Shown here piece after piece: positions 32,903 through 42,324 of a DNA stretch of 64,000 nucleotides. The number at the start of each line of letters is the position of its first letter. Position 1 is the first letter of the stretch. Under the pieces are notes generated by a model. That model was not told the origin of the DNA and searched no databases. It saw only the letters and a program-made list of their open reading frames with translations. The translations under genes and the position numbers were made by a program. The DNA comes from Lachnospiraceae bacterium UBA1759 (lineage in GTDB: Bacteria > Bacillota > Clostridia > Lachnospirales > Lachnospiraceae), in NCBI GenBank assembly GCA_002315555.1, contig DCHF01000055.1:81652-145651 (forward strand). Reading direction: 5' to 3'.

Positions 32903-34831
32903 TTACAGGGTAATGATGCTGAAACTCTTTGCCGGGAGGACCACGGTCTTATCAAAGTCCGCTTCATAGTTTACGACTTCCGCATGGGTCGCATCCACAC
33001 CGGCCAGCTGCTCGATGCTGACGGTTGCCGGAGCCGGAGTGCCGACCGGGAAGGTGATGTCCATCGGATAAGTCGTGTCGTTCATGTTGACGGCTTTTAC
33101 GATGTAACGGATATTTTTGCGGTCGTACGCCACGCTGACGAAGACATTGTCCTTACGGAACTCCTTCTCCTGGCCGTTCATCGAAATGGTATCCGTCGCG
33201 GTGCCGCAGCTGTACATCTTCTGGACGTAGTAGCTCGGCGTGCGGTCTACGGTCTCGCTGTCAAACCAGATCATGTCCGGCGCCCACTGGGTGAAGTCCT
33301 TGCGGGCAAAGAGCGGAGCGTAGGAGGACAGGACAACGACATCGGAGTTCTTTTCAACACCGGTCAGGAAAGCGGCCTCGGACAGGGCGCCGACAGTGGT
33401 GTTGTGGTGACGGCCGGGTTCGGTTCCTCTTGCCGGATGAGCGGCGTATTCGCCGGAGAAGACCTTGACATCGCGCGGATATTCATCGTAGAAGTCCGCA
33501 TGCTCCGTGAACCATGCCGGCGGCATGTAGTAATGCTCGTCGACGGCATAAGCGATGTCGGGATTCGTCTTGACGTTTTCGTGATAAAATTTCCAGGCAT
33601 TCGTCCAGTATTCGGAGATCACGTCGGGACCTGCGGAGCCGATCAGGCGGATCTCCGGGTATTTTTCGTGGATCGCTTCTTCGAACGCCGTATAACGCTC
33701 AAAAAAGCGCGATTTCGGCGTGTTCCACTGCTCGTTGCCTATACCGATCATTGTCAGTCCAAAAGGCTCGGAATGGCCCATAGAAGCGCGCAGGGAGCCC
33801 CACTCTGTGGAGGCGTCTCCGTTTGCAAATTCGATGAGATCCAGCGCATCCTGAACGAATTCTTTGAATTCGCGGGTATCCGGCTCCACCAGCTCCAGCG
33901 ACTGATACTGGCAGGCCAGGCCGACGTTCATGACAGGCAGCGGCTTTGCTCCCAACAGATCGCAGAGCAGGAAGTATTCATAGTAGCCCAGACCGAGAGT
34001 CTGATTGTAGTACGAGAACGGCGTATGCTGATCAAAAGCTTCACCGTCATGGATGGCCCAGCGGTTCCAGTTGGAACGACGGTCCTCGATGCGGCCTACG
34101 GATCTCTTCCACTGATAGCGGTTGGCAAGCGTGTTACCTTCGATGATGCAGCCGCCCGGGAAACGGATGAAGCCCGGATGCATTTCATTCAGGGCGTCGA
34201 ACAGATCCTTCCGGAAAACGCCGCCCACGGCATCGCCCGGCATCATGGAGATAAAGTCGAATTCGACCTCGCCGGCCTCCGTCAGGAACATGCAGAAATC
34301 GCCGGCCTTGACATCGGCATCCGCGGTCAGCTCCAGCGTGTAGTGATGCCACTTCTGCCATACACCGCGCTCAACATGGATGAGCTCCACGGTCTTTGAC
34401 GTGATCTCTTTGCCGTCCTTCACGACAGCGACCTTCACGTCACCGGTCCAGTACTTGGCGGCACGCGCCCAGAATGAGACCTTATAAGACTGACCGGCCT
34501 TCATGTAAATGCCGGCATACGCCTTGTTTGCGAAGCCCTGGCCGGGCTCGTCAGCAAAGAAACGCAGATAGTGAGGATTGACTTCGGAGACCGGGCTTCC
34601 GGTCACGAACATCATGCGGCCTCCGTTCACAGCGGACCAGCCGTAGCCGGGATCGTCCACGGTGTAGTAATCGTAATGCTCACCGTACACGTCCACAAAT
34701 TCAAAGCCGCGGTTTTCCAGCATTTCCGCATACAGACCGCCGTCTGCGGCGTAGTTGATATCCTCGAAGAAGAGGCCGAACAGATCGTCCGGGATGCTGT
34801 GACTGATTGCTGAAGAAATTTTAAGTTCCAT
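32903..34831 (-). CDS. Alpha-L-arabinofuranosidase, GH51
   Basis: A 642-residue enzyme of GH51 that removes alpha-arabinofuranosyl side chains from arabinoxylan, arabinan or their oligosaccharides. Order: a short N-terminal strand region with GLFFEDINYAADGG, an inserted carbohydrate-binding-like sandwich (about 75-200), a TIM barrel and the C-terminal alpha-L-AF_C sandwich. Acid/base Glu367 lies in GIGNEQWN and nucleophile Glu461 in VFSGEYAAH. There is no signal peptide. The GPH symporter gene upstream in the same direction likely imports its substrate. Start has AAAGGAGG. Confidence 0.93.
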   Translation of the reverse strand: MELKISSAISHSIPDDLFGLFFEDINYAADGGLYAEMLENRGFEFVDVYGEHYDYYTVDDPGYGWSAVNGGRMMFVTGSPVSEVNPHYLRFFADEPGQGFANKAYAGIYMKAGQSYKVSFWARAAKYWTGDVKVAVVKDGKEITSKTVELIHVERGVWQKWHHYTLELTADADVKAGDFCMFLTEAGEVEFDFISMMPGDAVGGVFRKDLFDALNEMHPGFIRFPGGCIIEGNTLANRYQWKRSVGRIEDRRSNWNRWAIHDGEAFDQHTPFSYYNQTLGLGYYEYFLLCDLLGAKPLPVMNVGLACQYQSLELVEPDTREFKEFVQDALDLIEFANGDASTEWGSLRASMGHSEPFGLTMIGIGNEQWNTPKSRFFERYTAFEEAIHEKYPEIRLIGSAGPDVISEYWTNAWKFYHENVKTNPDIAYAVDEHYYMPPAWFTEHADFYDEYPRDVKVFSGEYAAHPARGTEPGRHHNTTVGALSEAAFLTGVEKNSDVVVLSSYAPLFARKDFTQWAPDMIWFDSETVDRTPSYYVQKMYSCGTATDTISMNGQEKEFRKDNVFVSVAYDRKNIRYIVKAVNMNDTTYPMDITFPVGTPAPATVSIEQLAGVDATHAEVVNYEADFDKTVVLPAKSFSIITL

Positions 34832-34871
34832 AGGGGTCCTCCTTTTGGGTATAGTTTATGACCGGTCGGCA

Positions 34872-36359
34872 TCAGCCGATCTCGATCGTATGATTTTCAT
34901 AGGATTCGCGCAGGACTTCCTCTTTTCTAACCTGCAGTTCCTCTACTTTCTTTCTGGAAAGCGGGAACAGGAAGAAGAGGATCAGCGAGATCAGACCGAA
35001 CAGGACGGCCGGAATGATCGTCGCCATGTCGTACATGACCTTCAGATTTTCAAGCGTCTGGACCGCGCCCTTTTCATACTTGTAATTCATGCCGAGGAGT
35101 GCGCCGTTGACACAGATGGCGGCGATGACCTGGCCGAGCTTACGGAAGAAATTGAAGAAGGAATAGGCTGTGCCGTCGTCGCGACTGCCGGTGCGGACCT
35201 CGATGTCATCGATGGCGTCCGCAATCATGGCCCAGAGCTGCATGACGAGCGTGGTCAGGCCGAAGCCGCTGACCGCACAGACGATGAGGAACAGATAGAT
35301 CAGCGAGGACGGATCCTGTCCGCGCAGGAAGAAGAGCACCAGGTTGGACAGGGACGCAAGAAGCGTACCGACCGCACAGACCTCCTTCTTTCCGATCTTC
35401 CGTGCCATTTTCGGCATAAGGAACATAAGCACGAGCATCGGCGCGTAGGTGCATGCCTGCGATGCCATGTTCATCCAGTTCGCGTTAAAATAATCATTGA
35501 ACAGATACAGGTAGAAGCTCTGCGTGAACATCTGACCGGCCAGAAGCAGCATGGCTGCCAGGCTGACGGCCATAAAGGCGCGGTTGGAGACCAGCCGCTT
35601 GACTGCCTTCATCGCAGCACCCTTTTCACGCGGCGCCGGCTTAGCGACCACGCGCTCTTTATTGAGGCGGTAGGTCAGAAACAGCATGATCATCGAGCAG
35701 ACGGACATGATGATGACGCCGGTCAGTACCGGAGCGGCCTGCATGTCGGTGATGATCCTGCCGTTTTCACCGATCACGTAGTTGCCGGCCTCATCCACGC
35801 GCTTTGCATAGGCGAAGGATGCGATCAGAAGGACCGGAATGCTGCCCACCGTCGCGCCGATGGAACGGAACACGGACAGGCGGTTTCTCTCTCCGGCGTC
35901 CGTAGTGACCACGGATGCAAGCGAGCCGTACGGGATCTGAAGGACCGTGTAGCACATGCCGAACAGGAGGTAGGTCACCGTCGCGTAAATGCAGGTGCCG
36001 ACGGTATTGACCTCGCCGTCGAGGCACGGCCACTTGATGAACATCAGGATCGAGGATAGCGCGAGCGGAACGGCGATGATGCGGAACCACCGGCGGTAGC
36101 GTCCGGATGCGGCCGGCTTCACGGTGTCACAGATGCGGCCCATGATCGGATCATTGACCGCGTCCCACACACGGGCGGCAATGAACATGAACATAATAAA
36201 CAGCGGGCTCAGATACAGAACGTCGGTATAAAACTTCTGCAGCAGGTTGGTGACAAGGCTGAATACGAGGCAGCCGGCGGCATCGCCCATGGCGTAGCCG
36301 ATGTAATCCTTTGCTTTCAGACCACTGGTCCGGGCAATGTAGCTTTCCTGATTATCCAT
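34872..36359 (-). CDS. GPH-family glycoside/pentoside:cation symporter
   Basis: A 495-residue transporter with about twelve helices of the GPH (MelB/XynP-like) family. Family signatures: DYIGYAMGDAAGCLVFSL near the start, the conserved RVWDAVNDPIMGRICD with the cation-coordinating Asp residues, and the loop KPAASGRYRRW. It imports xylosides, arabinosides or related glycosides with Na or H. It lies 40 bp upstream of the GH51 gene, making a two-gene arabinoside uptake and cleavage unit. Start ATG 36359 follows GGGAG; an earlier in-frame start has no ribosome site. Confidence 0.9.
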   Translation of the reverse strand: MDNQESYIARTSGLKAKDYIGYAMGDAAGCLVFSLVTNLLQKFYTDVLYLSPLFIMFMFIAARVWDAVNDPIMGRICDTVKPAASGRYRRWFRIIAVPLALSSILMFIKWPCLDGEVNTVGTCIYATVTYLLFGMCYTVLQIPYGSLASVVTTDAGERNRLSVFRSIGATVGSIPVLLIASFAYAKRVDEAGNYVIGENGRIITDMQAAPVLTGVIIMSVCSMIMLFLTYRLNKERVVAKPAPREKGAAMKAVKRLVSNRAFMAVSLAAMLLLAGQMFTQSFYLYLFNDYFNANWMNMASQACTYAPMLVLMFLMPKMARKIGKKEVCAVGTLLASLSNLVLFFLRGQDPSSLIYLFLIVCAVSGFGLTTLVMQLWAMIADAIDDIEVRTGSRDDGTAYSFFNFFRKLGQVIAAICVNGALLGMNYKYEKGAVQTLENLKVMYDMATIIPAVLFGLISLILFFLFPLSRKKVEELQVRKEEVLRESYENHTIEIG

Positions 36360-36489
36360 ACGTTTTCTCCCGAATAAAAACTGCGGCTGCAAATACAGCC
36401 GCAATCATCATAACATTTTAATGTCCGGTTGACAATGAGTTCGAAAAGAAGAATACGGGGACATGACTCCGGCTCGAGCGCTTTACGCG

Positions 36490-37830
36490 TTACGAAAAAC
36501 GCTTGACTCTCCGGACGGTGCTCACGATGAGCGGGATGACCATGATGTTCCAGACCACGGGCTCTGTCGCGATGATCGCGTAGTAGCCGAAGACCGGTGT
36601 CAGCGCAAAGGCAAAGATCAGTTTGCCGATGAGCTCCAGCGCGCTCGAGAAGATGGGGGTGCGGGTCTCGCCCATGCCCTGCAGACTGTTCCGGAGGGTG
36701 CTGATGGCCATCGGGGCCAGGTAGAAGATCGTATCCACGCGCTGGTACAGCACCGCGGTATCCACGATTTCTTTCGTGGTCTGCGCCGTGATCAGCGTGA
36801 TCAGGGAACCGCAGACGGTATTTGCGATGATCTGGACGATGACGATCCACGCCGCGCCGAGGAGCAGGGCGATCGTCAGTCCCTTTTTGATACGGTCCAT
36901 CCGCTTGGCACCGTAGTTCTGACCGCAGAAGGTCGCCATAGAGGTGGCCATTGCATTGTACGGCATCATGAACAGGACCGTGAGCTTTCGGGTGGCCGCG
37001 TGGGCAACGATCGTGTTTTCGCCGAGACCGTTGATGGCGGACTGCAGGGAAACGGTACCGAAGTTGACCAGACTGCTCATGAGGGCCATGGAAATGCCGG
37101 ACGCGAACATCGGGGAAAGATATTCCTTCTTCGGAGCAAGATCCCTGAAGGAGATCCGGAGCAGGGCATGGCGGCGGCGGATGTAGAATGCGCAGAGGAT
37201 CACGGAGATCAGCTGCGAGAGGACCGTGGCGAGTGCCGTGCCGCGGACACCGAGGCGGAATGCACCGACAAAGAGAAGGTCCAGGCCGACGTTGATGCAG
37301 GCGGACAGGATCAGGAACAGGAGCGGGGTGTACGCATCGCCGATGGCACGGAGATTGGCCGCAAGTACGTTGTACATGAAGCCGAAGATCATGCCGCACA
37401 GGATGACCGACATGTATTCCGTGGCGGTCTCCGTGTATGCGGGATCCACATTTAAAAGGCGGAGGATACCGGGCAGGAAAAACAGGGACAATGCGGACAG
37501 GGCAACGGTGATCGCCTCGCCGAGCGACATCGACATCGCGAACACGCGCCGGACGCCGTCATCCTTTTTTGCACCGAACTGCTGCGAGGTGATGACCGCG
37601 AAACCGTTGGCCATACCGAACAAAAAGCCGGTGATCAGATCGGAAAAGGTGCTGACGGAGCCCACGGCCGCGAGGGCATCGGTACCTAAGAAGGAGCCGA
37701 TGATGCGGAGGTCCGCCATATTATAAGCCAGATTGAAAATACTGCCGATCAGGATCGGAAGCGAGAATTTCAGGAGGCTCGAAAGGATGCTTCCCTCCGT
37801 GAAATCCATGACACGTTTTTTCTGATTCAT
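36490..37830 (-). CDS. MATE family efflux transporter
   Basis: A 446-residue membrane protein with twelve helices in two similar halves, of the MATE (NorM/DinF-like) family. Segments such as KFSLPILIGSIFNLAYNMADLRIIG and the mirrored second-half helix with SLVNFGTVSLQ support this. It would export cationic drugs or metabolites in exchange for Na or H. The start is the ATG at 37830, with AAAGGACC upstream; a long in-frame extension to 38034 overlaps the divergent carboxylesterase and is not supported. Confidence 0.88.
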   Translation of the reverse strand: MNQKKRVMDFTEGSILSSLLKFSLPILIGSIFNLAYNMADLRIIGSFLGTDALAAVGSVSTFSDLITGFLFGMANGFAVITSQQFGAKKDDGVRRVFAMSMSLGEAITVALSALSLFFLPGILRLLNVDPAYTETATEYMSVILCGMIFGFMYNVLAANLRAIGDAYTPLLFLILSACINVGLDLLFVGAFRLGVRGTALATVLSQLISVILCAFYIRRRHALLRISFRDLAPKKEYLSPMFASGISMALMSSLVNFGTVSLQSAINGLGENTIVAHAATRKLTVLFMMPYNAMATSMATFCGQNYGAKRMDRIKKGLTIALLLGAAWIVIVQIIANTVCGSLITLITAQTTKEIVDTAVLYQRVDTIFYLAPMAISTLRNSLQGMGETRTPIFSSALELIGKLIFAFALTPVFGYYAIIATEPVVWNIMVIPLIVSTVRRVKRFS

Positions 37831-38011
37831 GTGAGGTCCTTTATGGAAATATACGTATGCGGGAACGCCGAAAGCACCGACGGAACCACGGGAATGATCA
37901 AGGCCCGGAAAACAGGCAAACAACGAAATTATACGCTCATTTTTCAGTCTTGTCAAAATGTTCGGATGTGTTAAGATGAAAATAACCACTACATTTCGAA
38001 AGGGGCACAAT

Positions 38012-39592
38012 ATGGCACGTGAATATGTATGCAACCGGGATTATCCGGTCGTTGAAACCAGGTACGGTAAGCTTCGCGGTTTCCTGCTCGATGGAATTTT
38101 CCACTTCTACGGTGTTCAGTACGCAAAAGCAAAGCGCTGGCAGATGCCGGAAGAGATCGATGCGTGGGAAGGCGTAAAGGAAGCGACCTCCTTTGGCGCA
38201 ATCTGTCCGACCAACGGCAATCCGGTCCCGTCCGGGGAACATCTGATCCCGCATCGCTTCTGGCCGGCAAATGAGAACTGCCAGAACATGAATATCTGGA
38301 CGCCTACCATCGATAAGGGCGCAAAGAAGCCGGTCATCGTATGGTATCACGGCGGTGGCTACGCCGATGGTTCCGCCATCGAGCATGTGGCGTACGACGG
38401 CGACTCCCTGGCGGAGTACGGAAACGCGGTCGTATGTACGATCAACCATCGTCTGAATATCCTGGGATTTTTGGATCTGTCTTCCTACGGGGAGGAGTAT
38501 AAGAATTCCGGCAATGCCGGTATGGCGGACATTGTGGCGTCCCTTCAGTGGATCCATGACAATATCGCGGCCTTTGGCGGCGACCCGGACAATGTCACCG
38601 TCTTCGGTCAGTCCGGCGGCGGCGGAAAGGTCTGCACCCTGCTTCAGACACCGGCAGCAGCCGGACTGTTCCACAAAGCATTCATGATGTCCGGCGGTGC
38701 CGGCTCCATGAAGGCGTACGGAAGAGAGGCGAAGGACCATCGGCCGTTCATCGAGGGCATTTTGAAAGAACTGAAGCTGGAAGCGGATGATATCAAGACG
38801 CTGGAGAAGATCCCGTACAGTGTTCTGATCAAAGCTTATAACCGTACCTGCCGTAAAATGCAGGACGCTCTGAACTGGGCCCCGCGCGCCAACGACTGGT
38901 ATCTGGGTCACCCGGTCGAGGTCGGTTTCTCCGAATACGCAAAGCAGGTCCCGCTGATCGTTTCCTCGGTCTACGGTGAATTTGCCACCTTCGGTCCGGC
39001 ACCGGTCGAGCCGTCCGCTCCGGAAGAGGAGAAAGAAGCGGTGCTCATCGAGGCTTTCGGCGAAGACAAGGACAAGATCGTCGAGCTCTTCAAGAAGGCT
39101 TATCCCGATAAGGATCCGGTCCGTGTTCTTCAGCTGGACCGCCGCGTCCGTGCCGGCGTGCAGCTTTTCATGGATACCCGCGCGGCTTCCGGCGCCACTG
39201 CTCCGGGCTATAACTATCTGTTCGGTCTGGAGTTTGAGGTCAATAACGGCAATCCGGCATGGCACTGCGCCGATATTCCGTTCGTCTTCTACAACTCTCA
39301 CCGCGTGGGCAACTGCAACATCGCGGGTGTGACGGAGCAGCTGGAAGAGGAAATGGCGGGCATGCTCGTTTCCTTTGCTTACACCGGCAACCCGAATCAT
39401 CCGGGCATGGCCAAGTGGGAGCCGTACACCACGGAGAACAAGGCGACCTTCGTCTTTGACCGTATCAGCCGCAATGCGGTGGAGTATGACCGCGAGCTGA
39501 TCGCGGAACTGGTCCGCATTCAGGGAACTCCGGTATGGGGACCGCCGCGCATCCCGAATGAGGATGACGAGAGAGGTGCTTGGCTGTATTAA
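38012..39592 (+). CDS. Type-B carboxylesterase
   Basis: A 526-residue alpha/beta hydrolase of the carboxylesterase type-B family (PF00135). Visible are the N-terminal ETRYGKLRGFL and FHFYGVQYAKAKRW, the oxyanion hole IVWYHGGGYADGS, the nucleophile elbow VFGQSGGGG (Ser201; Gln replaces the usual Glu) and the His region PAWHCADIPFVF. No signal peptide, so cytoplasmic. It hydrolyses ester bonds, possibly para-nitrobenzyl-type or plant-derived esters. ATG 38012 with AAAGGGG upstream. Confidence 0.88.
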   Translation: MAREYVCNRDYPVVETRYGKLRGFLLDGIFHFYGVQYAKAKRWQMPEEIDAWEGVKEATSFGAICPTNGNPVPSGEHLIPHRFWPANENCQNMNIWTPTIDKGAKKPVIVWYHGGGYADGSAIEHVAYDGDSLAEYGNAVVCTINHRLNILGFLDLSSYGEEYKNSGNAGMADIVASLQWIHDNIAAFGGDPDNVTVFGQSGGGGKVCTLLQTPAAAGLFHKAFMMSGGAGSMKAYGREAKDHRPFIEGILKELKLEADDIKTLEKIPYSVLIKAYNRTCRKMQDALNWAPRANDWYLGHPVEVGFSEYAKQVPLIVSSVYGEFATFGPAPVEPSAPEEEKEAVLIEAFGEDKDKIVELFKKAYPDKDPVRVLQLDRRVRAGVQLFMDTRAASGATAPGYNYLFGLEFEVNNGNPAWHCADIPFVFYNSHRVGNCNIAGVTEQLEEEMAGMLVSFAYTGNPNHPGMAKWEPYTTENKATFVFDRISRNAVEYDRELIAELVRIQGTPVWGPPRIPNEDDERGAWLY

Positions 39593-39618
39593 TGGAGGTC
39601 CGTCTTCTGTAAAACGGG

Positions 39619-39659
39619 AAGGCGGCATGAAAACCGGTTGGTTTTCATGCCGCCTTTTT
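39619..39659 (+). terminator. Terminator after the type-B carboxylesterase
   Basis: A perfect 17-bp stem (39619-39635 with 39640-39656), loop GGTT, then Ts. Confidence 0.9.
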
Positions 39660-39661
39660 CA

Positions 39662-39931
39662 TCAATAATCATCCTCCAAAACGCTGAATTCCAGATAGTC
39701 GAATTCCACCGGCTCGATGAACGAATCCTCGCGGAAGCGTGTCTTTCCGGAGCGTTTGAAATCCTTGATATTGCCGTCCAGCCAGAGAGGCACGGGAAGG
39801 TCCAGATCCATGCAGGCCTCCTGCAGGGCGGCGAGCACTTTTTCGGTGCGCGTCTTCTGCCGGTCGTAGTTTTCAATGACGGCCTCGGCAAGTTGTTTAT
39901 TATGCTTTACGGTGCGTGCCCACATGCGCAT
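39662..39931 (-). CDS. Small protein of unknown function, coupled to an esterase
   Basis: An 89-residue soluble protein beginning MRMWARTVKHNKQLAEAVIENYD, with an N-terminal helix and an acidic beta-rich end (IEPVEFDYLEFSVLEDDY). I recall similar short proteins from clostridia without known function. It starts 14 bp after the esterase stop, with the ribosome site AAGGAG overlapping that stop codon, so the two are cotranscribed. Two alternative starts (ATG at 39931 and 39925) differ by two residues. Confidence 0.7.
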   Translation of the reverse strand: MRMWARTVKHNKQLAEAVIENYDRQKTRTEKVLAALQEACMDLDLPVPLWLDGNIKDFKRSGKTRFREDSFIEPVEFDYLEFSVLEDDY

Positions 39932-39945
39932 GGATAGGGTTCTCC

Positions 39946-40824
39946 TTACAGAAAGCTTTTGAAGAAAGCGCACTCATCGTCGTTGCAGATCTTTGCGCTT
40001 TCGGTGCTGACATTGACGTGGAAGACGTGGCCGAGCGGGGTTTCTTCGTCGCCGTAGACCCTGGAGACACAGGGAACACCGATGGTTTTGAAGGTCTCTT
40101 CCAGGACCGGAGCCTGTGTTAATAAAAAGTCCTGATTGCAGGTCATGAGGAAGGCCGGCGGGAAATCTTTTGTGACCTTGGACGGAACGTCCATGTCGGA
40201 AACGGTGTACTTGCTGCGCGGGCCGATGGCGACCTTTAACAGGCTGTCGGAACGGCCCAGACGGCCGTCGGCATCATAGAAGCCGCAGTTTAAGCCCACG
40301 GCTTTCAGAACGAGGCCCTCCGGCTTCTTGAAATCGAACTTTGCCGCGTAGTCCGGGTTGGACACAAAGGAAGCGTAGAGGCCCAGGTAGTTGCCGCCGG
40401 CGGAATCGCCTACTGCGAAAACGTTTTCCGGATCCAGACCGTACTTTTTAGCGTTCTTAACGATCCATTCCATGACCAGGTTCGTGTCCTCCAGCGCTGC
40501 CGGGAAGCGGTATTCCGGCGCCAGACGGTAGGTGAAATTCAGGACCGCAAAGCCGCGACGCGCAAGGTCCATGCAGTAGTACTGGTAGATGGCCTTGGAA
40601 CCGTAGACCCAGCCGCCGCCGTGAATGCTGACGATGACGGGAAGCTTTTTGGATTCCGGCTTCTTCGGTATGTAAAGATCCGTCAGCTGAGTGACGGTAT
40701 CGGTGCCGTAGGGGATGTCGCAGTAGCGGACCACGTCCTTCGGGACTTTTTTATCGGCGTCGCGAGCCAGGTCGCCCGCCAAAAAACCTTTACGAATATT
40801 CTGAACCTGTTTGCTGAGTTTCAT
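39946..40824 (-). CDS. Alpha/beta hydrolase-3 family esterase (HSL type)
   Basis: A 292-residue esterase of the hormone-sensitive-lipase group. The oxyanion motif HGGGW is at 68-72, the nucleophile elbow GDSAGG gives Ser141, Asp lies in MTCNQDFLL and His in LGHVFHV. These cytoplasmic enzymes hydrolyse short acyl esters, for example acetylated sugars. Start ATG 40824 with AAAGGAG 7 nt upstream; reading on upstream adds ten residues without support. First gene of a two-gene operon. Confidence 0.88.
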   Translation of the reverse strand: MKLSKQVQNIRKGFLAGDLARDADKKVPKDVVRYCDIPYGTDTVTQLTDLYIPKKPESKKLPVIVSIHGGGWVYGSKAIYQYYCMDLARRGFAVLNFTYRLAPEYRFPAALEDTNLVMEWIVKNAKKYGLDPENVFAVGDSAGGNYLGLYASFVSNPDYAAKFDFKKPEGLVLKAVGLNCGFYDADGRLGRSDSLLKVAIGPRSKYTVSDMDVPSKVTKDFPPAFLMTCNQDFLLTQAPVLEETFKTIGVPCVSRVYGDEETPLGHVFHVNVSTESAKICNDDECAFFKSFL

Positions 40825-41062
40825 GAGTGTCTCCTTTCGGTGCAGCCGCCGCAAGACGGTGTGTTGGGACCGCCGGCCGGCGGTGATCCTGTATGACAGA
40901 CCGCGCGACTGCCCCGCGGTCTTTGGTTTGATTGAATTTAGAATAGCACGGGACAGCGGGAATGTCTAACGGGAGTTGAAAAAAGTGCCGGAAAGAGCTA
41001 TCATCAAAAGAGAGAACGGAAATGGTGCTCCGCCGGAAAAAGGACGGGGCTTTGGAGGAAAG

Positions 41063-41293
41063 ATGAACCAATATTCGATTGCAAATACCACACGGGAAGA
41101 GCGTGAACGGATCGTGGAAGAGTCGCTCGGCAATATGTATTCGGGCTGTGACGGCTGCGCGGCCGGCATTGCGGAAATGTATCAGCCGTACATTGACGGG
41201 GTGATGGAGATTTCCGAATGCACGCGCGCGTTCAATGCGCGCTATGTCAAGGACATGGATATGGAAGATCGCGGACCGAGCTGCGGACTGTGA
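41063..41293 (+). CDS. Conserved small Cys-containing protein
   Basis: A 76-residue soluble protein beginning MNQYSIANTTREERERIV, with a CDGC motif (residues 29-32) and further Cys at 53 and 74. Close relatives in clostridia are, from memory, annotated as hypothetical and sometimes wrongly as a PurH-related protein. The four Cys could bind metal or form disulfides. ATG 41063 follows GGAGGAAAG; an in-frame upstream extension has no ribosome site. It is followed by a second tiny protein at 41423. Confidence 0.75.
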   Translation: MNQYSIANTTREERERIVEESLGNMYSGCDGCAAGIAEMYQPYIDGVMEISECTRAFNARYVKDMDMEDRGPSCGL

Positions 41294-41334
41294 CGAAAAA
41301 GACAGCAAGACCCTTAAAAAAGTCAGATTCCATC

Positions 41335-41365
41335 TTGAATAAGTCCCGATTAATGGACTTATAAT
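41335..41365 (+). promoter_or_regulatory. Promoter with an internal palindromic operator
   Basis: TTGAAT (41335-41340) and TATAAT (41360-41365), spacing 19 bp. Between them ATAAGTCC (41339-41346) and GGACTTAT (41355-41362) form an 8-bp inverted repeat, placed where a repressor would block RNA polymerase. Confidence 0.5.
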
Positions 41366-41394
41366 AACATATACTGATGCCATAAGATCAAACA

Positions 41395-41406
41395 CGAAAA
41401 CGTTTT
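41395..41406. promoter_or_regulatory. cre-like site before the tiny protein
   Basis: CGAAAACGTTTTG has the same AAAACGTTTT core as the site at 5941. It lies in the 5' leader, just before the ribosome site GGGAGG. Carbon catabolite control is an inference. Confidence 0.4.
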
Positions 41407-41422
41407 GAAAGGGAGGCATCAG

Positions 41423-41524
41423 ATGAAAGGTTATACGACTTCTTACGGTTATATGGGGCTTGTGGACGGCGAGTATCAGCTGTTTGCCAGCATGGAAGAA
41501 TATTACGAAGCACTGGAAGACTGA
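41423..41524 (+). CDS. 33-residue conserved small protein
   Basis: A short frame with a clear ribosome site (GGGAGG, 41411-41416) encodes a protein starting MKGYTTSYGYMGLVDGEY and ending EEYYEALED. I recall near-identical tiny proteins in many Lachnospiraceae, so it is very likely real, but no function is known. It is rich in Tyr and Glu and has no membrane segment. A strong terminator follows at 41554-41582. Confidence 0.8.
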   Translation: MKGYTTSYGYMGLVDGEYQLFASMEEYYEALED

Positions 41525-41553
41525 TCTTTGAGATCGGCGGAAAAAGTGTAATA

Positions 41554-41583
41554 AAAAAGGAAGCGGCAACCGCTTCCTTTTTC
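41554..41583. terminator. Bidirectional terminator
   Basis: A perfect 13-bp stem (41554-41566 with 41570-41582), loop CAA, with A and T runs. It lies between the tiny gene and DUF4317. Confidence 0.88.
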
Positions 41584-42201
41584 TTATGCCAGAAGAAGGA
41601 TCTCCTTCAGCGTTTCCGCCTCGGTCCGGTCTTCGTTCCGGCTGTATATATTGACGTGGTTGATGTCGGTGCTTCGGTCGGTCAGGACCGGATAGAGGAA
41701 ACCGGCATCGGGCATCACCGCTTCCTGCTTTTCGTTCAGCGGACAGAGCGCCACGATCAGATAGCGGTAGATCTCCTCGGATTCGCCGAGCGTGTGATCT
41801 GCGGCCTTGACCGGAATGTCATAGGTACCGTAATAAACATAGACCGCATAGGGCATACCGGTGATGCGTCGTTCGCCGATGTACTCATACAGCGAAAGAA
41901 GCAGCGCGTCATTCTTCAGTTCGCAGTCACGGAGCGCATATAGCAGCTGCCAGACGGTCCCCGGGCGAAGCCCCGGCACCTTATACTGAACGAGCTCTTC
42001 ATTCGTCCGGGAGAACGGAATGGACTTCGCGATCTCCAGCACGCGCTTTTTTTCTTCCCCATGGATATTCAGAAAATTGGTATTGAAGGTTCCGTCGATG
42101 TAGCCTTCATCATCCAGGTAAGCACCGGCCACCCGGGCGATGTGTGCGCGGGAATCGTTCATTCTGCGGGTCAGCTCCAGCATGTCTTCGCGTTTGATCA
42201 T
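41584..42201 (-). CDS. DUF4317 family protein, short form
   Basis: A 205-residue protein matching the N-terminal half of DUF4317: MIKREDMLELTRRM, DEGYIDGTFNTNFL, KSIPFSRTN and TVWQLLYALRDCELKND. Full-length members known to me are close to twice this length, so this is a short variant, or a truncated one ending cleanly before a terminator. Function is unknown; the family is common in Lachnospiraceae and Ruminococcaceae. ATG 42201 with AAAGGAG upstream. Confidence 0.85.
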   Translation of the reverse strand: MIKREDMLELTRRMNDSRAHIARVAGAYLDDEGYIDGTFNTNFLNIHGEEKKRVLEIAKSIPFSRTNEELVQYKVPGLRPGTVWQLLYALRDCELKNDALLLSLYEYIGERRITGMPYAVYVYYGTYDIPVKAADHTLGESEEIYRYLIVALCPLNEKQEAVMPDAGFLYPVLTDRSTDINHVNIYSRNEDRTEAETLKEILLLA

Positions 42202-42324
42202 CGAAAATCTCCTTTCAAAACACGGATAGTATACCACTCATTCCGGAAAAACTTAAGCAATTTCGGAATATTTTGTGAAATGCTGTCACGCAGGGGAATT
42301 CTATGGTACTATACAGATACTGAA

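Noticed and set aside
34845..36059. Plus-strand frame opposite the GPH symporter, rich in His, Asp and Gln
   Set aside because: Composition is typical of an antisense reading of a membrane protein; no start signal.
37937..39628. Long minus-strand frame opposite the type-B carboxylesterase
   Set aside because: Shadow of a gene with complete esterase motifs; no start signal or domain.
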